From Candidatus Shapirobacteria bacterium (GTDB taxonomy: Bacteria > Patescibacteriota > Microgenomatia > UBA12405): a DNA stretch of 8,469 nt. This document shows, piece by piece, positions 1-6,371 of the stretch (the first letter of the stretch is position 1; each line of letters begins with the position of its first letter). The position numbers were made by a program, and so were the translations under genes. The stretch is taken from NCBI GenBank assembly GCA_023245435.1, contig JAHFKH010000032.1, positions 1 to 8,469 of the forward strand, read 5' to 3'. The notes beneath the pieces are model-generated. The model searched no databases. It had not been told where the DNA came from and worked only from the letters and a program-made list of their open reading frames with translations.

Positions 1-369
1 AATCAAATATTTAAAATATTTCAAATCATTACCTTTTTTACTTATTCCTATATTTAAAAATTTATCTTTAGGTCGAACTTTTTTAAAAATATTTTTGACA
101 TCAGGATTTGGCTCAATCACCACCCCTGTCCATCCTTTTGTATAAAAGCGATAGGTGTTGCTCAGTCTTGTCGGGTGATATGCCCCAATTTCCATATACC
201 TGCCTCTTTTTTTGGTCCCCAATATTTTTTCGACTATCAAATCTTCATAATCTTGAGCATACGACCCCCAAATTATTTCTCGCCAAATTTTTCTTTTAAT
301 TTCACCAAACAATGCTGTTAATAAAAATGCAGGTGAATAATTTTTAATTAATTCCAAATATTTTTTCAT
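1..369 (-). CDS. FkbM-family SAM-dependent methyltransferase, N-terminal part (runs off left edge)
   Basis: The frame read leftward from the ATG at 369-367 stays open for 123 codons to the window edge, so the 3' end is missing. Residues 58-66 (YMEIGAYHP) match the glycine-rich SAM-binding motif I in its FkbM form. NTYRFYTKGWTGVVIEPNP (71-89) is the very characteristic FkbM block, whose acidic residue (E86) is expected to contact the SAM ribose. The family O-methylates sugars or small molecules. Next to a glycosyltransferase, a sugar of an envelope glycan is the likely substrate, but this is inference. The start lies 26 bp inside the 3' end of the glycosyltransferase gene, which indicates one transcript and coupled translation. 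An in-frame ATG at 375 is the alternative start. I prefer 369 because a GGTGG site lies 6 bases before it. Confidence 0.85.
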   Translation of the reverse strand, partial: MKKYLELIKNYSPAFLLTALFGEIKRKIWREIIWGSYAQDYEDLIVEKILGTKKRGRYMEIGAYHPTRLSNTYRFYTKGWTGVVIEPNPDVKNIFKKVRPKDKFLNIGISKKGNDLKYFKYLI

Positions 370-1417
370 ATTCATCCACCGTTTTTTTATAATCAAACAA
401 TTTTAAATTATCATCATTCTTTTTATATTTAGTCTTTAAAACCTTAATAATTTTTTCTGCCAAATCATTGTTGTCAGTAATACTAGCAATTTCACCCATC
501 CCCGTCATGTGTACTGGTACCCGCACCCCAGGTAAATTTGACGCTATCACCGGTACCCCACACACCATTGCTTCTGCCTGAACTATTCCAAAAGTTTCCA
601 AATTATCAGTACTTGGCAAAACCAAACAATCAAATTTTGCATAATATTGGTTTAACAAATCATGATTTTTTACCGGCCCAATCAATTTAATATATTCGTT
701 TTGTTTTAATATTTGATGTTTAAGTTTTTCATAGTAACTATCACCTTTTACCTCATCAAATGGTCCCACCCACCACATTTCAAAGTTTATTTCTTTTTTT
801 AATAAGGGAATTATCTTTATCAACCTATCCAACCCTTTTTCCCAAGCAATCCTTCCTACATATCCAATTATGTATTTATTTTTAAGTTTTAAGTTTTGAT
901 GTTTAATTTTTGATATTTTAATGGGAGGTAATATATAAACAACTTTTTTATTAAATATTTTCAAAAAACTCGAGTAATTTGCATAATCCTTGGTATACGC
1001 CACAATCATATCCGCCCACAAATATACAAAAAAATGTATTGGCCACGATAATATGGCAATAATTTTATTGGATATTGTTCCCGTCACCATAAATTCACAA
1101 TGGTGAGTCACAATCAACTTTTTTTTAAATATTTTAGCCCACAAAGCCAACCAAAACGATTCAATTGATGGTAAATGGCAATTAACGACCTCTGCCCACT
1201 TTACCTGTTTTATGGATTTTAACCAATACATGGGCATAATAAATCCTTTACCAATAGAAACCCCCCAGACTCCAACTACATTTTTATTTGTGCTTTTCGC
1301 ACATATAATTCTCACTTTATTCCCGCGCGCTATCAGCTCTTCTGCCAAAATACTGGCATACTGGCTAACTCCAGATATATTTGGTAAATAATAAGTTAAT
1401 CCAATTAATATTTTCAC
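344..1417 (-). CDS. GT4-type (group 1) glycosyltransferase
   Basis: This is a complete GT-B fold glycosyltransferase of 357 residues from the GTG start, about the usual size. The N-terminal domain opens with VKILIGLTYYLPNISGVSQY, the acceptor-side Gly-rich loop of GT4 enzymes, followed by a hydrophobic segment near 118-137 that may sit on the membrane. The C-terminal domain carries GYVGRIAWEKGLDRL (185-199) and the nucleotide-sugar-binding EX7E motif (E274...E282) in ETFGIVQAEAMVCGVPVIAS. It should transfer a sugar from a nucleotide donor to a lipid-linked or glycan acceptor at the inner face of the membrane. The exact sugar cannot be read. The upstream in-frame ATG at 1450 would overlap the divergent phosphatase start. 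I prefer GTG at 1417 because the family's first beta strand begins there and an extended -10 lies 7 bases upstream. The 3' end overlaps the FkbM gene by 26 bp. Confidence 0.9.
   Translation of the reverse strand: MKILIGLTYYLPNISGVSQYASILAEELIARGNKVRIICAKSTNKNVVGVWGVSIGKGFIMPMYWLKSIKQVKWAEVVNCHLPSIESFWLALWAKIFKKKLIVTHHCEFMVTGTISNKIIAILSWPIHFFVYLWADMIVAYTKDYANYSSFLKIFNKKVVYILPPIKISKIKHQNLKLKNKYIIGYVGRIAWEKGLDRLIKIIPLLKKEINFEMWWVGPFDEVKGDSYYEKLKHQILKQNEYIKLIGPVKNHDLLNQYYAKFDCLVLPSTDNLETFGIVQAEAMVCGVPVIASNLPGVRVPVHMTGMGEIASITDNNDLAEKIIKVLKTKYKKNDDNLKLFDYKKTVDEYEKIFGIN
376..380 (-). promoter_or_regulatory. Shine-Dalgarno-like GGTGG for the FkbM methyltransferase
   Basis: On the minus strand GGTGG stands 6 bases before the ATG at 369 and directly abuts the alternative in-frame ATG at 375, which would leave no spacer. 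It therefore favours the 369 start. It is one of the few SD-like sites in the window. It lies inside the glycosyltransferase coding sequence, as expected for a downstream gene of an overlapping operon. Confidence 0.45.
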
Positions 1418-1426
1418 TGCTACAAT
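1418..1426 (+). promoter_or_regulatory. Extended -10 promoter element for the PAP2-DUF2298 operon
   Basis: TGCTACAAT is TG, one base, then TACAAT (5 of 6 matches). Nine bases separate it from the first ATG (1436), giving a predicted leader of only a few nucleotides. It shares bases 1425-1426 with the opposite-strand -10 element, so both arms of the divergent locus would be fired from one 16-bp core. Its -35 region would lie inside the glycosyltransferase gene. The call rests on pattern only. Confidence 0.45.
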
Positions 1427-1433
1427 TATCTCA
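1425..1433 (-). promoter_or_regulatory. Extended -10 promoter element for the glycosyltransferase-FkbM operon
   Basis: Read on the minus strand this is TGAGATAAT: TG, one base, then GATAAT (5 of 6 matches to TATAAT). It ends 7 bases before the GTG at 1417, so transcription would begin at or one base from the start codon. No Shine-Dalgarno site is present there, consistent with a leaderless message. The call rests on pattern only. A convincing -35 was not identified. Confidence 0.45.
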
Positions 1434-1435
1434 TT

Positions 1436-1951
1436 ATGATGTTCTGGCAACCACCATTTGATCTAATAAATATAATTAACAAATTTAGATACAAAACCGC
1501 TATCTTAATTTTTTTAAATTATTTTATTTGGATATTTTTTGTTTACGTTTCGTTTTTATTGGTATTCAAAGATATTAATATTTTTTGGCAATTATTTGCC
1601 GCTACCTTTTTTGGAGAATTAATTGAAAAATATGGTAAAAGTCATAAATTATGGAAACGTCCATTTTTTTCACACCACCGTCATGTCCCAACTGGTTTAG
1701 TCGAGTCGTGGTATGAAACTGGGTCTTTTCCTTCCGGTCACACTCTTAAGGCCACCTATTTCTTTTTATTTGTTATTCAATACGGTGTTATATCCCCAGT
1801 TGTATTTTTGGCCATTGTTATACCACTTCTAATTTTTCGTGTTTTAGTTGGTTTTCACTACCCTGTTGATATGTTTGGTGGTGCTTTTTTTGGTATATTA
1901 ATTTGGTTTCTTGTTAAAATAGTAACTACCTATGTTTCTCTCGGATTTTAA
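1436..1951 (+). CDS. PAP2-family membrane phosphatase (polyprenyl-diphosphate phosphatase-like)
   Basis: This is a 171-residue integral membrane protein with about five hydrophobic segments. All three catalytic motifs of the type 2 phosphatidic acid phosphatase family are intact: K-x6-RP (K68, R75, P76), PSGH (99-102, with H102 as the acid/base) and R-x5-H-x3-D (R135, nucleophile H141, D145). Such enzymes dephosphorylate lipid pyrophosphates, notably undecaprenyl diphosphate after glycan transfer, on the outer face of the membrane. Next to a glycosyltransferase and a large polytopic membrane protein, recycling of a polyprenyl carrier is the likely role, though phosphatidylglycerophosphate phosphatase activity cannot be excluded. 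Two tandem ATGs (1436 and 1439) could both serve as start. There is no SD site. The 3' end overlaps the next gene by 20 bp, which implies translational coupling. Confidence 0.9.
   Translation: MMFWQPPFDLINIINKFRYKTAILIFLNYFIWIFFVYVSFLLVFKDINIFWQLFAATFFGELIEKYGKSHKLWKRPFFSHHRHVPTGLVESWYETGSFPSGHTLKATYFFLFVIQYGVISPVVFLAIVIPLLIFRVLVGFHYPVDMFGGAFFGILIWFLVKIVTTYVSLGF
1912..1920 (+). promoter_or_regulatory. Possible internal extended -10 upstream of the DUF2298 gene
   Basis: TGTTAAAAT (TG, one base, TAAAAT with 5 of 6 matches) ends 11 bases before the ATG at 1932, so a transcript would carry a leader of about 5 bases. It lies inside the phosphatase gene. In such AT-rich DNA this may be chance, and the gene can be expressed from the upstream promoter by overlap. 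Confidence 0.2.
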
Positions 1952-3947
1952 ATATATTACCTTTTGGTGGCTAACCATCAATATATTCGCCATTTCTTTT
2001 TTACCCTTAACTTTTTCTATTTTCCCCAAATTTTTTGACCGAGGTTATATTTTTGCCAAAATTTTATCACTTAGTATTGTTACATATATAATTTTTTGTT
2101 TAAGTGTCATCAAGCTTTTACCCTTTACCAATATTTCAATATTTGGTGTTTTAATTTTTATTAATTTGATTAATTTTTATCATCTTTTTGTTCAAAAAAA
2201 ATGGTCATTTTTTAAAAAAACGTTTCAAAAAATATTTAAGTTCATTCTTTTGGAAGAAATACTTTTTTTTATAGTTCTAGTTATTTGGTCAATTGTCAGG
2301 TCATATGCTCCCGATATTGAGGGATTGGAAAAATATATGGACTGGGGGTTTGTAAATTCCGCTCTCCGCACTCAATTTTTGCCCCCAGCCGATATGTGGT
2401 ATGCCGGCCTGCCTATTAATTATTATTATTTTGGTCATTTAATTTTTGCCTTGCTTACAAAAGTATCATCAATTCCATCATCAATTACATACAATCTTTC
2501 TATTGCTACTTTATGTGCTTTAGTTTTTACATCAGCTTTTTCTTTAATTGCCAATCTCGCCTCAAAACATAAATCTTTTTTGCTAGCTGGATTTTTTTCT
2601 GCCTTGCTTTTAACTTTTGGGGGCAATCTTCATCCTATTTATAAAATATTAAAAATTAATCAAACTACACATAATATTCAAAAATCGATTGAAAGTTATT
2701 GGTACCCCGATGCCACCCGTTTTATTGGTTTTGATCCCGATATCAACAATAAAACTATTCATGAATTTCCTTTATATAGTTTTGTTGTTTCTGATCTTCA
2801 CGGTCATGTCAACGATATACCTCTCGTTATATTTTTTCTCGCCTTTTTATTATCGTATTCTCAAATTAACAAAAAAATAAAAATTGATTTGGAATTAATT
2901 TTAGGTTGTGGACTATTACTATCAATCGCCTATATGACCAACGCCTGGGACTTTGCTGTTTATGGACTATTTTTGGGAATTTTTCTTTTGCTTTTTCAAA
3001 AAAATATTTGGATTACCGTCATTACTGGTTTGTTAACCATTATTTTTTGGTATCTGTTTACCTTACCTTATTCACTCAATTTCACCCCCATGGCGGAGGG
3101 TTTACGTCTGGTTGATGCTCGGTCTCCCATGTGGCAATTATGTATTTTGTATGGTGGTTTTTGGCTACTGTCCTTGCCTTTTGTAATTTGGTTTATTAAA
3201 AATTATATTCAAAAAAAACCATTTTCTAATACCGATATTTTTGCCATATCTTTAATTATCGTTGCCACCATTTTAGTTATTATCCCCGAAATAATTTATG
3301 TCAAAGATATTTATATATTTGAGCATCGCCGAGCTAACACTATGTTCAAGTTGGTTTATCAAGCCTTTATTATGTATTCCTTAGTTTCAGGTTATATTTT
3401 AGTTAAATTTAGACAATCAATTCTTTATCGACTATTATTTTTTATTATTTTAATTGCTCATCTAATTTATCCTTATTTTGCCATAAAGTCATATAGTGAC
3501 AACCACCCTCAGCGTCAATATTGGGGATTAATTGGAACCGATTATTTAAAAAATAATTTTGCACCAAATTTCGCTGTTATTAACTGGCTTAATACCAATG
3601 TCAAAGGTCAACCGCATATTTTAGAGGCCGTTGGCGATTCATATACTAAATACAATCAAATATCATCGGCTACAGGATTACCCACTGTCGAAGGCTGGTT
3701 GGTTCACGAATGGCTATGGCGCGGTGGTTTTGACGGTCCTGGGGCTCGTAGTGCTGAAGTATCAACTATATTTGAAACAACTGATGACAAGATTGCCTTG
3801 CCTTTACTTCAAAAATATTTAGTAAAATATATTGTCGTTGGTGATCAAGAACGCGAAAAATATCCCACATTGTCTGAAGATAAATTTCTTAAATTTTCCA
3901 AAGTTGTCTTCCAATCCGGCCAAACAAAGTTATACGAATTATTCTAA
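1932..3947 (+). CDS. DUF2298 / 'YYY' family polytopic membrane protein
   Basis: This 671-residue protein has roughly 14 hydrophobic segments. It carries the hallmarks of the DUF2298 (Chlor_Arch_YYY) family: RSYAPDIEGLEKYMDWGF (123-140), the name-giving INYYYFGH (162-169), HEFPLYSFVVSDLHGHV (277-293), TNAWDF (336-341), RRANTMFKLVYQ (466-477), and the soluble C-terminal blocks around SYTKYNQISSATGLP (570-584) and VHEWLWRGG (591-599). The family's reaction is not known to me. Its long loops with conserved Asp, His and Glu between helices resemble GT-C membrane glycosyltransferases, so transfer of a sugar from a polyprenyl-phosphate donor is a reasonable hypothesis. Co-transcription with a PAP2 phosphatase fits lipid-carrier turnover. 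Its length is at the short end for the family, but both ends look intact. The TAA stop (3945-3947) is the first part of an inverted repeat. Confidence 0.9.
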   Translation: MFLSDFKYITFWWLTINIFAISFLPLTFSIFPKFFDRGYIFAKILSLSIVTYIIFCLSVIKLLPFTNISIFGVLIFINLINFYHLFVQKKWSFFKKTFQKIFKFILLEEILFFIVLVIWSIVRSYAPDIEGLEKYMDWGFVNSALRTQFLPPADMWYAGLPINYYYFGHLIFALLTKVSSIPSSITYNLSIATLCALVFTSAFSLIANLASKHKSFLLAGFFSALLLTFGGNLHPIYKILKINQTTHNIQKSIESYWYPDATRFIGFDPDINNKTIHEFPLYSFVVSDLHGHVNDIPLVIFFLAFLLSYSQINKKIKIDLELILGCGLLLSIAYMTNAWDFAVYGLFLGIFLLLFQKNIWITVITGLLTIIFWYLFTLPYSLNFTPMAEGLRLVDARSPMWQLCILYGGFWLLSLPFVIWFIKNYIQKKPFSNTDIFAISLIIVATILVIIPEIIYVKDIYIFEHRRANTMFKLVYQAFIMYSLVSGYILVKFRQSILYRLLFFIILIAHLIYPYFAIKSYSDNHPQRQYWGLIGTDYLKNNFAPNFAVINWLNTNVKGQPHILEAVGDSYTKYNQISSATGLPTVEGWLVHEWLWRGGFDGPGARSAEVSTIFETTDDKIALPLLQKYLVKYIVVGDQEREKYPTLSEDKFLKFSKVVFQSGQTKLYELF

Positions 3948-4310
3948 CCCCACCCCTCGATTAGGAAATCGAGACCCTCCCCTTGACAGGGCGAGGCTGG
4001 AACAAACTTTTAATATTACTTTATTTACGTTTTGGATATCATTAATAATTTCGTCATTTGTAAAACGAAGAGTTTCAATGCCGATTTGATGTAAAAATTT
4101 ATCTCTCATTTCATCTGTTCCTTTCTTTTTATTATGTGATCCGCCATCAATCTCAATCGCTAAGTTTAATTTAGAACAATAAAAATCAAGAATAAATCTA
4201 TTAATTGGTTTTTGTCGACTAAATTTATATCCTGTTTGTTTGTATCTTAAAACTTTTTGCCAAATTATTTCTTCGGCTACAGTCATATTATTTCTATTCT
4301 TTACTGCCAT
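3939..4310 (-). CDS. DUF559 protein, Vsr-like PD-(D/E)XK nuclease fold
   Basis: This 123-residue protein shows the DUF559 order of motifs: NNMTVAEEIIWQKVLRYKQ (7-25), GYKFSRQKPI (27-36), LDFYC (41-45, D42), IEIDGGSH (52-59, E53 and D55), and a C-terminal IETLRFTNDEI (78-88). D42 and E53/D55 are the expected metal-binding residues of this very-short-patch-repair-like endonuclease fold. The biological role of the family is unknown, so nuclease activity is inference from the fold. The last 16 or so residues (ALSRGGSRFPNRGVGLE) are simply translated from the left inverted repeat, and the stop lies inside the DUF2298 gene (9-bp convergent overlap). There is no SD before ATG 4310. The frame is open further upstream to a TAA at 4392-4394 and reads like protein, but it offers no ATG, GTG or TTG. 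Confidence 0.85.
   Translation of the reverse strand: MAVKNRNNMTVAEEIIWQKVLRYKQTGYKFSRQKPINRFILDFYCSKLNLAIEIDGGSHNKKKGTDEMRDKFLHQIGIETLRFTNDEIINDIQNVNKVILKVCSSLALSRGGSRFPNRGVGLE
3943..3996 (+). repeat. Left inverted repeat of the DUF559 cassette, two hairpins
   Basis: Hairpin 1 has stem CTCGATT (3956-3962) pairing with AATCGAG (3967-3973) around an AGGA loop. Hairpin 2 is the imperfect palindrome 3976-3996 (CCTC...GAGG arms, one C-C mismatch, one G-T pair). The last 24 bases (3973-3996) are identical to the inverted copy at 4409-4432. The outer end TAACCCC overlaps the stop codon of the DUF2298 gene. No T-tract follows, so it does not look like a standard terminator on the plus strand. Confidence 0.9.
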
Positions 4311-4408
4311 AGGAATTAATTCAGAAATATAATTAATATTTCCATGAAGTGGATTAATCGCCTCTGCTACAACTTTTTTATTTGTGATAAATTAGTATTC
4401 TTTTCCTA

Positions 4409-4462
4409 CCTCGCCCTGTCAAGGGGAGGGTCCAAATTTCTTAATTTGGGGGAGGGGTTAGA
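4409..4462 (-). repeat. Right inverted repeat of the DUF559 cassette, two hairpins
   Basis: This is the inverted copy of 3943-3996. The palindrome at 4409-4429 corresponds to hairpin 2. Stem CCAAATT (4432-4438) and AATTTGG (4443-4449) around TCTT correspond to hairpin 1. Of eight mismatches to the left arm, six are three complete base-pair swaps within the hairpin 1 stem, one is in its loop and one is in the outer C-rich end. The helicase promoter lies just outside it. Confidence 0.9.
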
Positions 4463-4480
4463 TTAAAAAGAGAAAATTAT

Positions 4481-4489
4481 TGTTATACT
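4481..4489 (+). promoter_or_regulatory. Extended -10 promoter element for the helicase gene (leaderless start)
   Basis: TGTTATACT is TG, one base, then TATACT (5 of 6 matches). Five bases separate it from the GTG at 4495, so the predicted first nucleotide of the RNA falls on or next to the start codon. No SD sequence precedes the GTG, which fits leaderless translation. No good -35 is seen at 16-18 bp spacing, and extended -10 promoters often do without one. It sits 19 bases outside the right inverted repeat of the DUF559 cassette. Confidence 0.55.
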
Positions 4490-4494
4490 GAAAC

Positions 4495-6351
4495 GTGTCG
4501 AAATCCAAATTATTAGACGGTTTAAATCCAGAGCAACAACAAGCAGTTTTGCATAGTGGCACCCCCTTGCTAATATTAGCCGGCGCCGGCTCGGGTAAAA
4601 CTCGTGTCCTTACTCATCGAGCCGCTTATTTTGTTGAAAGCGGTCAAGCGCTTCCACAAAATCTTTTACTTTTAACTTTTACCAACAAAGCCGCCCAAGA
4701 AATGAAAAATCGGATGGGTACAATTATCAAATCAAATACTGATAAATTGTTTGCCGGTACATTCCACTCTTTTTCTTGTCGTATTTTACGTAAATATGGC
4801 CCTAAAATTGGGATTGATAGTAATTTTACTATTTACGATAGTGATGACTCGGAAAATTTAATTCGCACCATTTTATCCGATACTCATTACACTCCCCAAG
4901 AATTTAAAATTTCGTCATTAATGTATTACATTGAAAATTGTAAAAATAACTTTATTATGCCCGATGTGGCGGTCAATACCGCCTCAGGATTTTGGGAAAG
5001 TGTTGCCGCCAAAATTTATGTCAAATATCAACTCGCTCTCCGCAAAAATCAGGCCTTAGACTTTTCCGATTTAATTTTTCAATCAACTCAATTATTAACT
5101 AACGATAGTAAATTAACCGAACAAATTAACGATATTTATCGTTATATATTAGTTGACGAATATCAAGATACCAATCAAACCCAATATTTATTAACCAAAC
5201 TTTTGGCGGGCAAAAATCGTAAAATTACCGCCGTTGGTGATGCCTCCCAAAGTATTTATGGTTGGCGAGGAGCAGATTATAAAAATTTAACCGCCCTAAC
5301 TCGTGATTTTCCTGAAACTACAATTATTAATTTAGAACAAAATTATCGTTCCACTCAAACAATTTTAGATGCGGCCAACAATGTTATTTCCCAAAATAAA
5401 AATCATCCAGTTTTAAAATTATTTACCAAAAGAAATTCGCTCGAACCAATTCATTTATATTCAGCCAACGACGAAGTTGATGAAGCCGCTTATGTTTGTC
5501 AAAAAATAAAAGAGCTCGAAACCAAAGGTTTAGCCTACAAAGAAATTGCTGTTTTGTATCGGATGAATTCTCAATCCCGGGTAGTTGAAGAAGCTTTTTT
5601 AAAAAATAATATTCCCTATGTTTTAGTTGGTGGTTTACGTTTTTATGACCGAGCCGAGGTCAAAGATATTTTAGCTATGCTTCGCTATGTCCAAAATAGA
5701 AAAGATGATTTATCGTTGGGCCGACTATACAAGTCTTTGGGTAAACGCCGTACCGATAGTTTTGTGGGTAGTATAAATACTATCAACAAAAAATCTGATT
5801 CGATTGATATCTTAAACAGTGCTGTCAATTTATCAAATTACATGTCAAAATTTGATTCTACTGATGAAGATGATGCCAGACATATTGACAATATTGATGA
5901 ACTAAAATCAGTCGCTTCTACTTTTCCCAAACTTACTGATTTTTTAGAAAATGTCGCTCTTGTTCAAAATGAATATTCTTTACAAGAAAAAAATCGTGAC
6001 AAAACCAAACAAACTGGTGTTCGTCTTATGACCCTTCATGCCAGCAAAGGATTAGAATTTGAAGCAGTATTTTTGATTGGTTTTGAAGAGGGTTTATTGC
6101 CTCATTCACGGTCATCTATTGATGCTAGTCAAGTCGAGGAAGAACGACGTTTGTGCTATGTTGGCATCACTCGAGCCAAAGATTTTTTATTTATTACCTA
6201 CACCATTCGTCGACTCCAATTTGGTAAGTCATCGTATAGCCAAGTCTCTCGCTTCCTCGCCGACATCCCCGAGGATTTGTTACAAAATGATTTTACTTCA
6301 ATAAATATTTCTACGTCCGACGAATTGACCTACGACCCTAGTGATTACTGA
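4495..6351 (+). CDS. UvrD/PcrA-type superfamily 1A DNA helicase
   Basis: This is a complete 618-residue ATP-dependent 3'-to-5' helicase. The motifs follow in order: Q-motif region LNPEQQQAVLH (10-20), Walker A AGAGSGKT (29-36), Ia TFTNKAAQEM (61-70), Ib AGTFHSFSCRIL (87-98), Walker B VDEYQDTN (220-227), III GDASQSIYGWRGAD (248-261), IV QNYRST (282-287), V TLHASKGLEF (513-522) and VI YVGITRAKDF (555-564). It would unwind DNA in repair and replication-fork maintenance. It is about 100 residues shorter than UvrD or PcrA. The shortening is spread over the 2B region before motif V and the C-terminal tail, which here ends soon after motif VI. Motif III has Ser (S251) where UvrD and PcrA usually have Asp. 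The GTG start is chosen because the Q-motif follows at normal distance and the promoter abuts it. Which orthologue (UvrD, PcrA or Rep) it is cannot be settled by eye. Confidence 0.93.
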   Translation: MSKSKLLDGLNPEQQQAVLHSGTPLLILAGAGSGKTRVLTHRAAYFVESGQALPQNLLLLTFTNKAAQEMKNRMGTIIKSNTDKLFAGTFHSFSCRILRKYGPKIGIDSNFTIYDSDDSENLIRTILSDTHYTPQEFKISSLMYYIENCKNNFIMPDVAVNTASGFWESVAAKIYVKYQLALRKNQALDFSDLIFQSTQLLTNDSKLTEQINDIYRYILVDEYQDTNQTQYLLTKLLAGKNRKITAVGDASQSIYGWRGADYKNLTALTRDFPETTIINLEQNYRSTQTILDAANNVISQNKNHPVLKLFTKRNSLEPIHLYSANDEVDEAAYVCQKIKELETKGLAYKEIAVLYRMNSQSRVVEEAFLKNNIPYVLVGGLRFYDRAEVKDILAMLRYVQNRKDDLSLGRLYKSLGKRRTDSFVGSINTINKKSDSIDILNSAVNLSNYMSKFDSTDEDDARHIDNIDELKSVASTFPKLTDFLENVALVQNEYSLQEKNRDKTKQTGVRLMTLHASKGLEFEAVFLIGFEEGLLPHSRSSIDASQVEEERRLCYVGITRAKDFLFITYTIRRLQFGKSSYSQVSRFLADIPEDLLQNDFTSINISTSDELTYDPSDY

Positions 6352-6371
6352 TGTAAAATATAATAACCAAG

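Larger units (their letters stand above)
3943..4462. mobile_element. Putative DUF559 cassette with 54-bp terminal inverted repeats
   Basis: This 520-bp unit consists of a left arm, a minus-strand DUF559 gene and a right arm that is the inverted copy of the left (46 of 54 positions agree). It sits exactly between two plus-strand genes. Its left arm supplies the TAA of the DUF2298 gene, and its right arm ends 32 bases before the helicase start. No transposase is encoded and no clear target-site duplication flanks it. It may be a non-autonomous element moved in trans, or the nuclease-like product may take part. Mobility is inference from the repeat structure and has not been tested by comparing genomes. 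Confidence 0.6.

Noticed and set aside
108..299. Plus-strand open frame of 63 codons opposite the FkbM gene
   Set aside because: It lies wholly antisense to a frame with clear FkbM motifs and its product has no recognisable features.
3956..3996. Rho-independent terminator after the DUF2298 gene
   Set aside because: Two hairpins are present but no T-tract follows on the plus strand, and the structure is fully explained as one arm of an inverted repeat.
3832..4089. Plus-strand open frame running from the DUF2298 3' end through the left repeat arm
   Set aside because: It overlaps two supported genes in another frame and translates the repeat. There is no independent sign of coding.
3938..4467. 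Target-site duplication around the DUF559 cassette
   Set aside because: Flanks (ATTC on the left, GATT on the right) show no convincing direct repeat, so insertion by an ordinary DDE transposase is not supported.
6349..6365. UGA read as glycine (code 25), since another stop follows soon after the helicase TGA
   Set aside because: No frame in the window contains internal in-frame UGA codons, so the standard bacterial code is sufficient.
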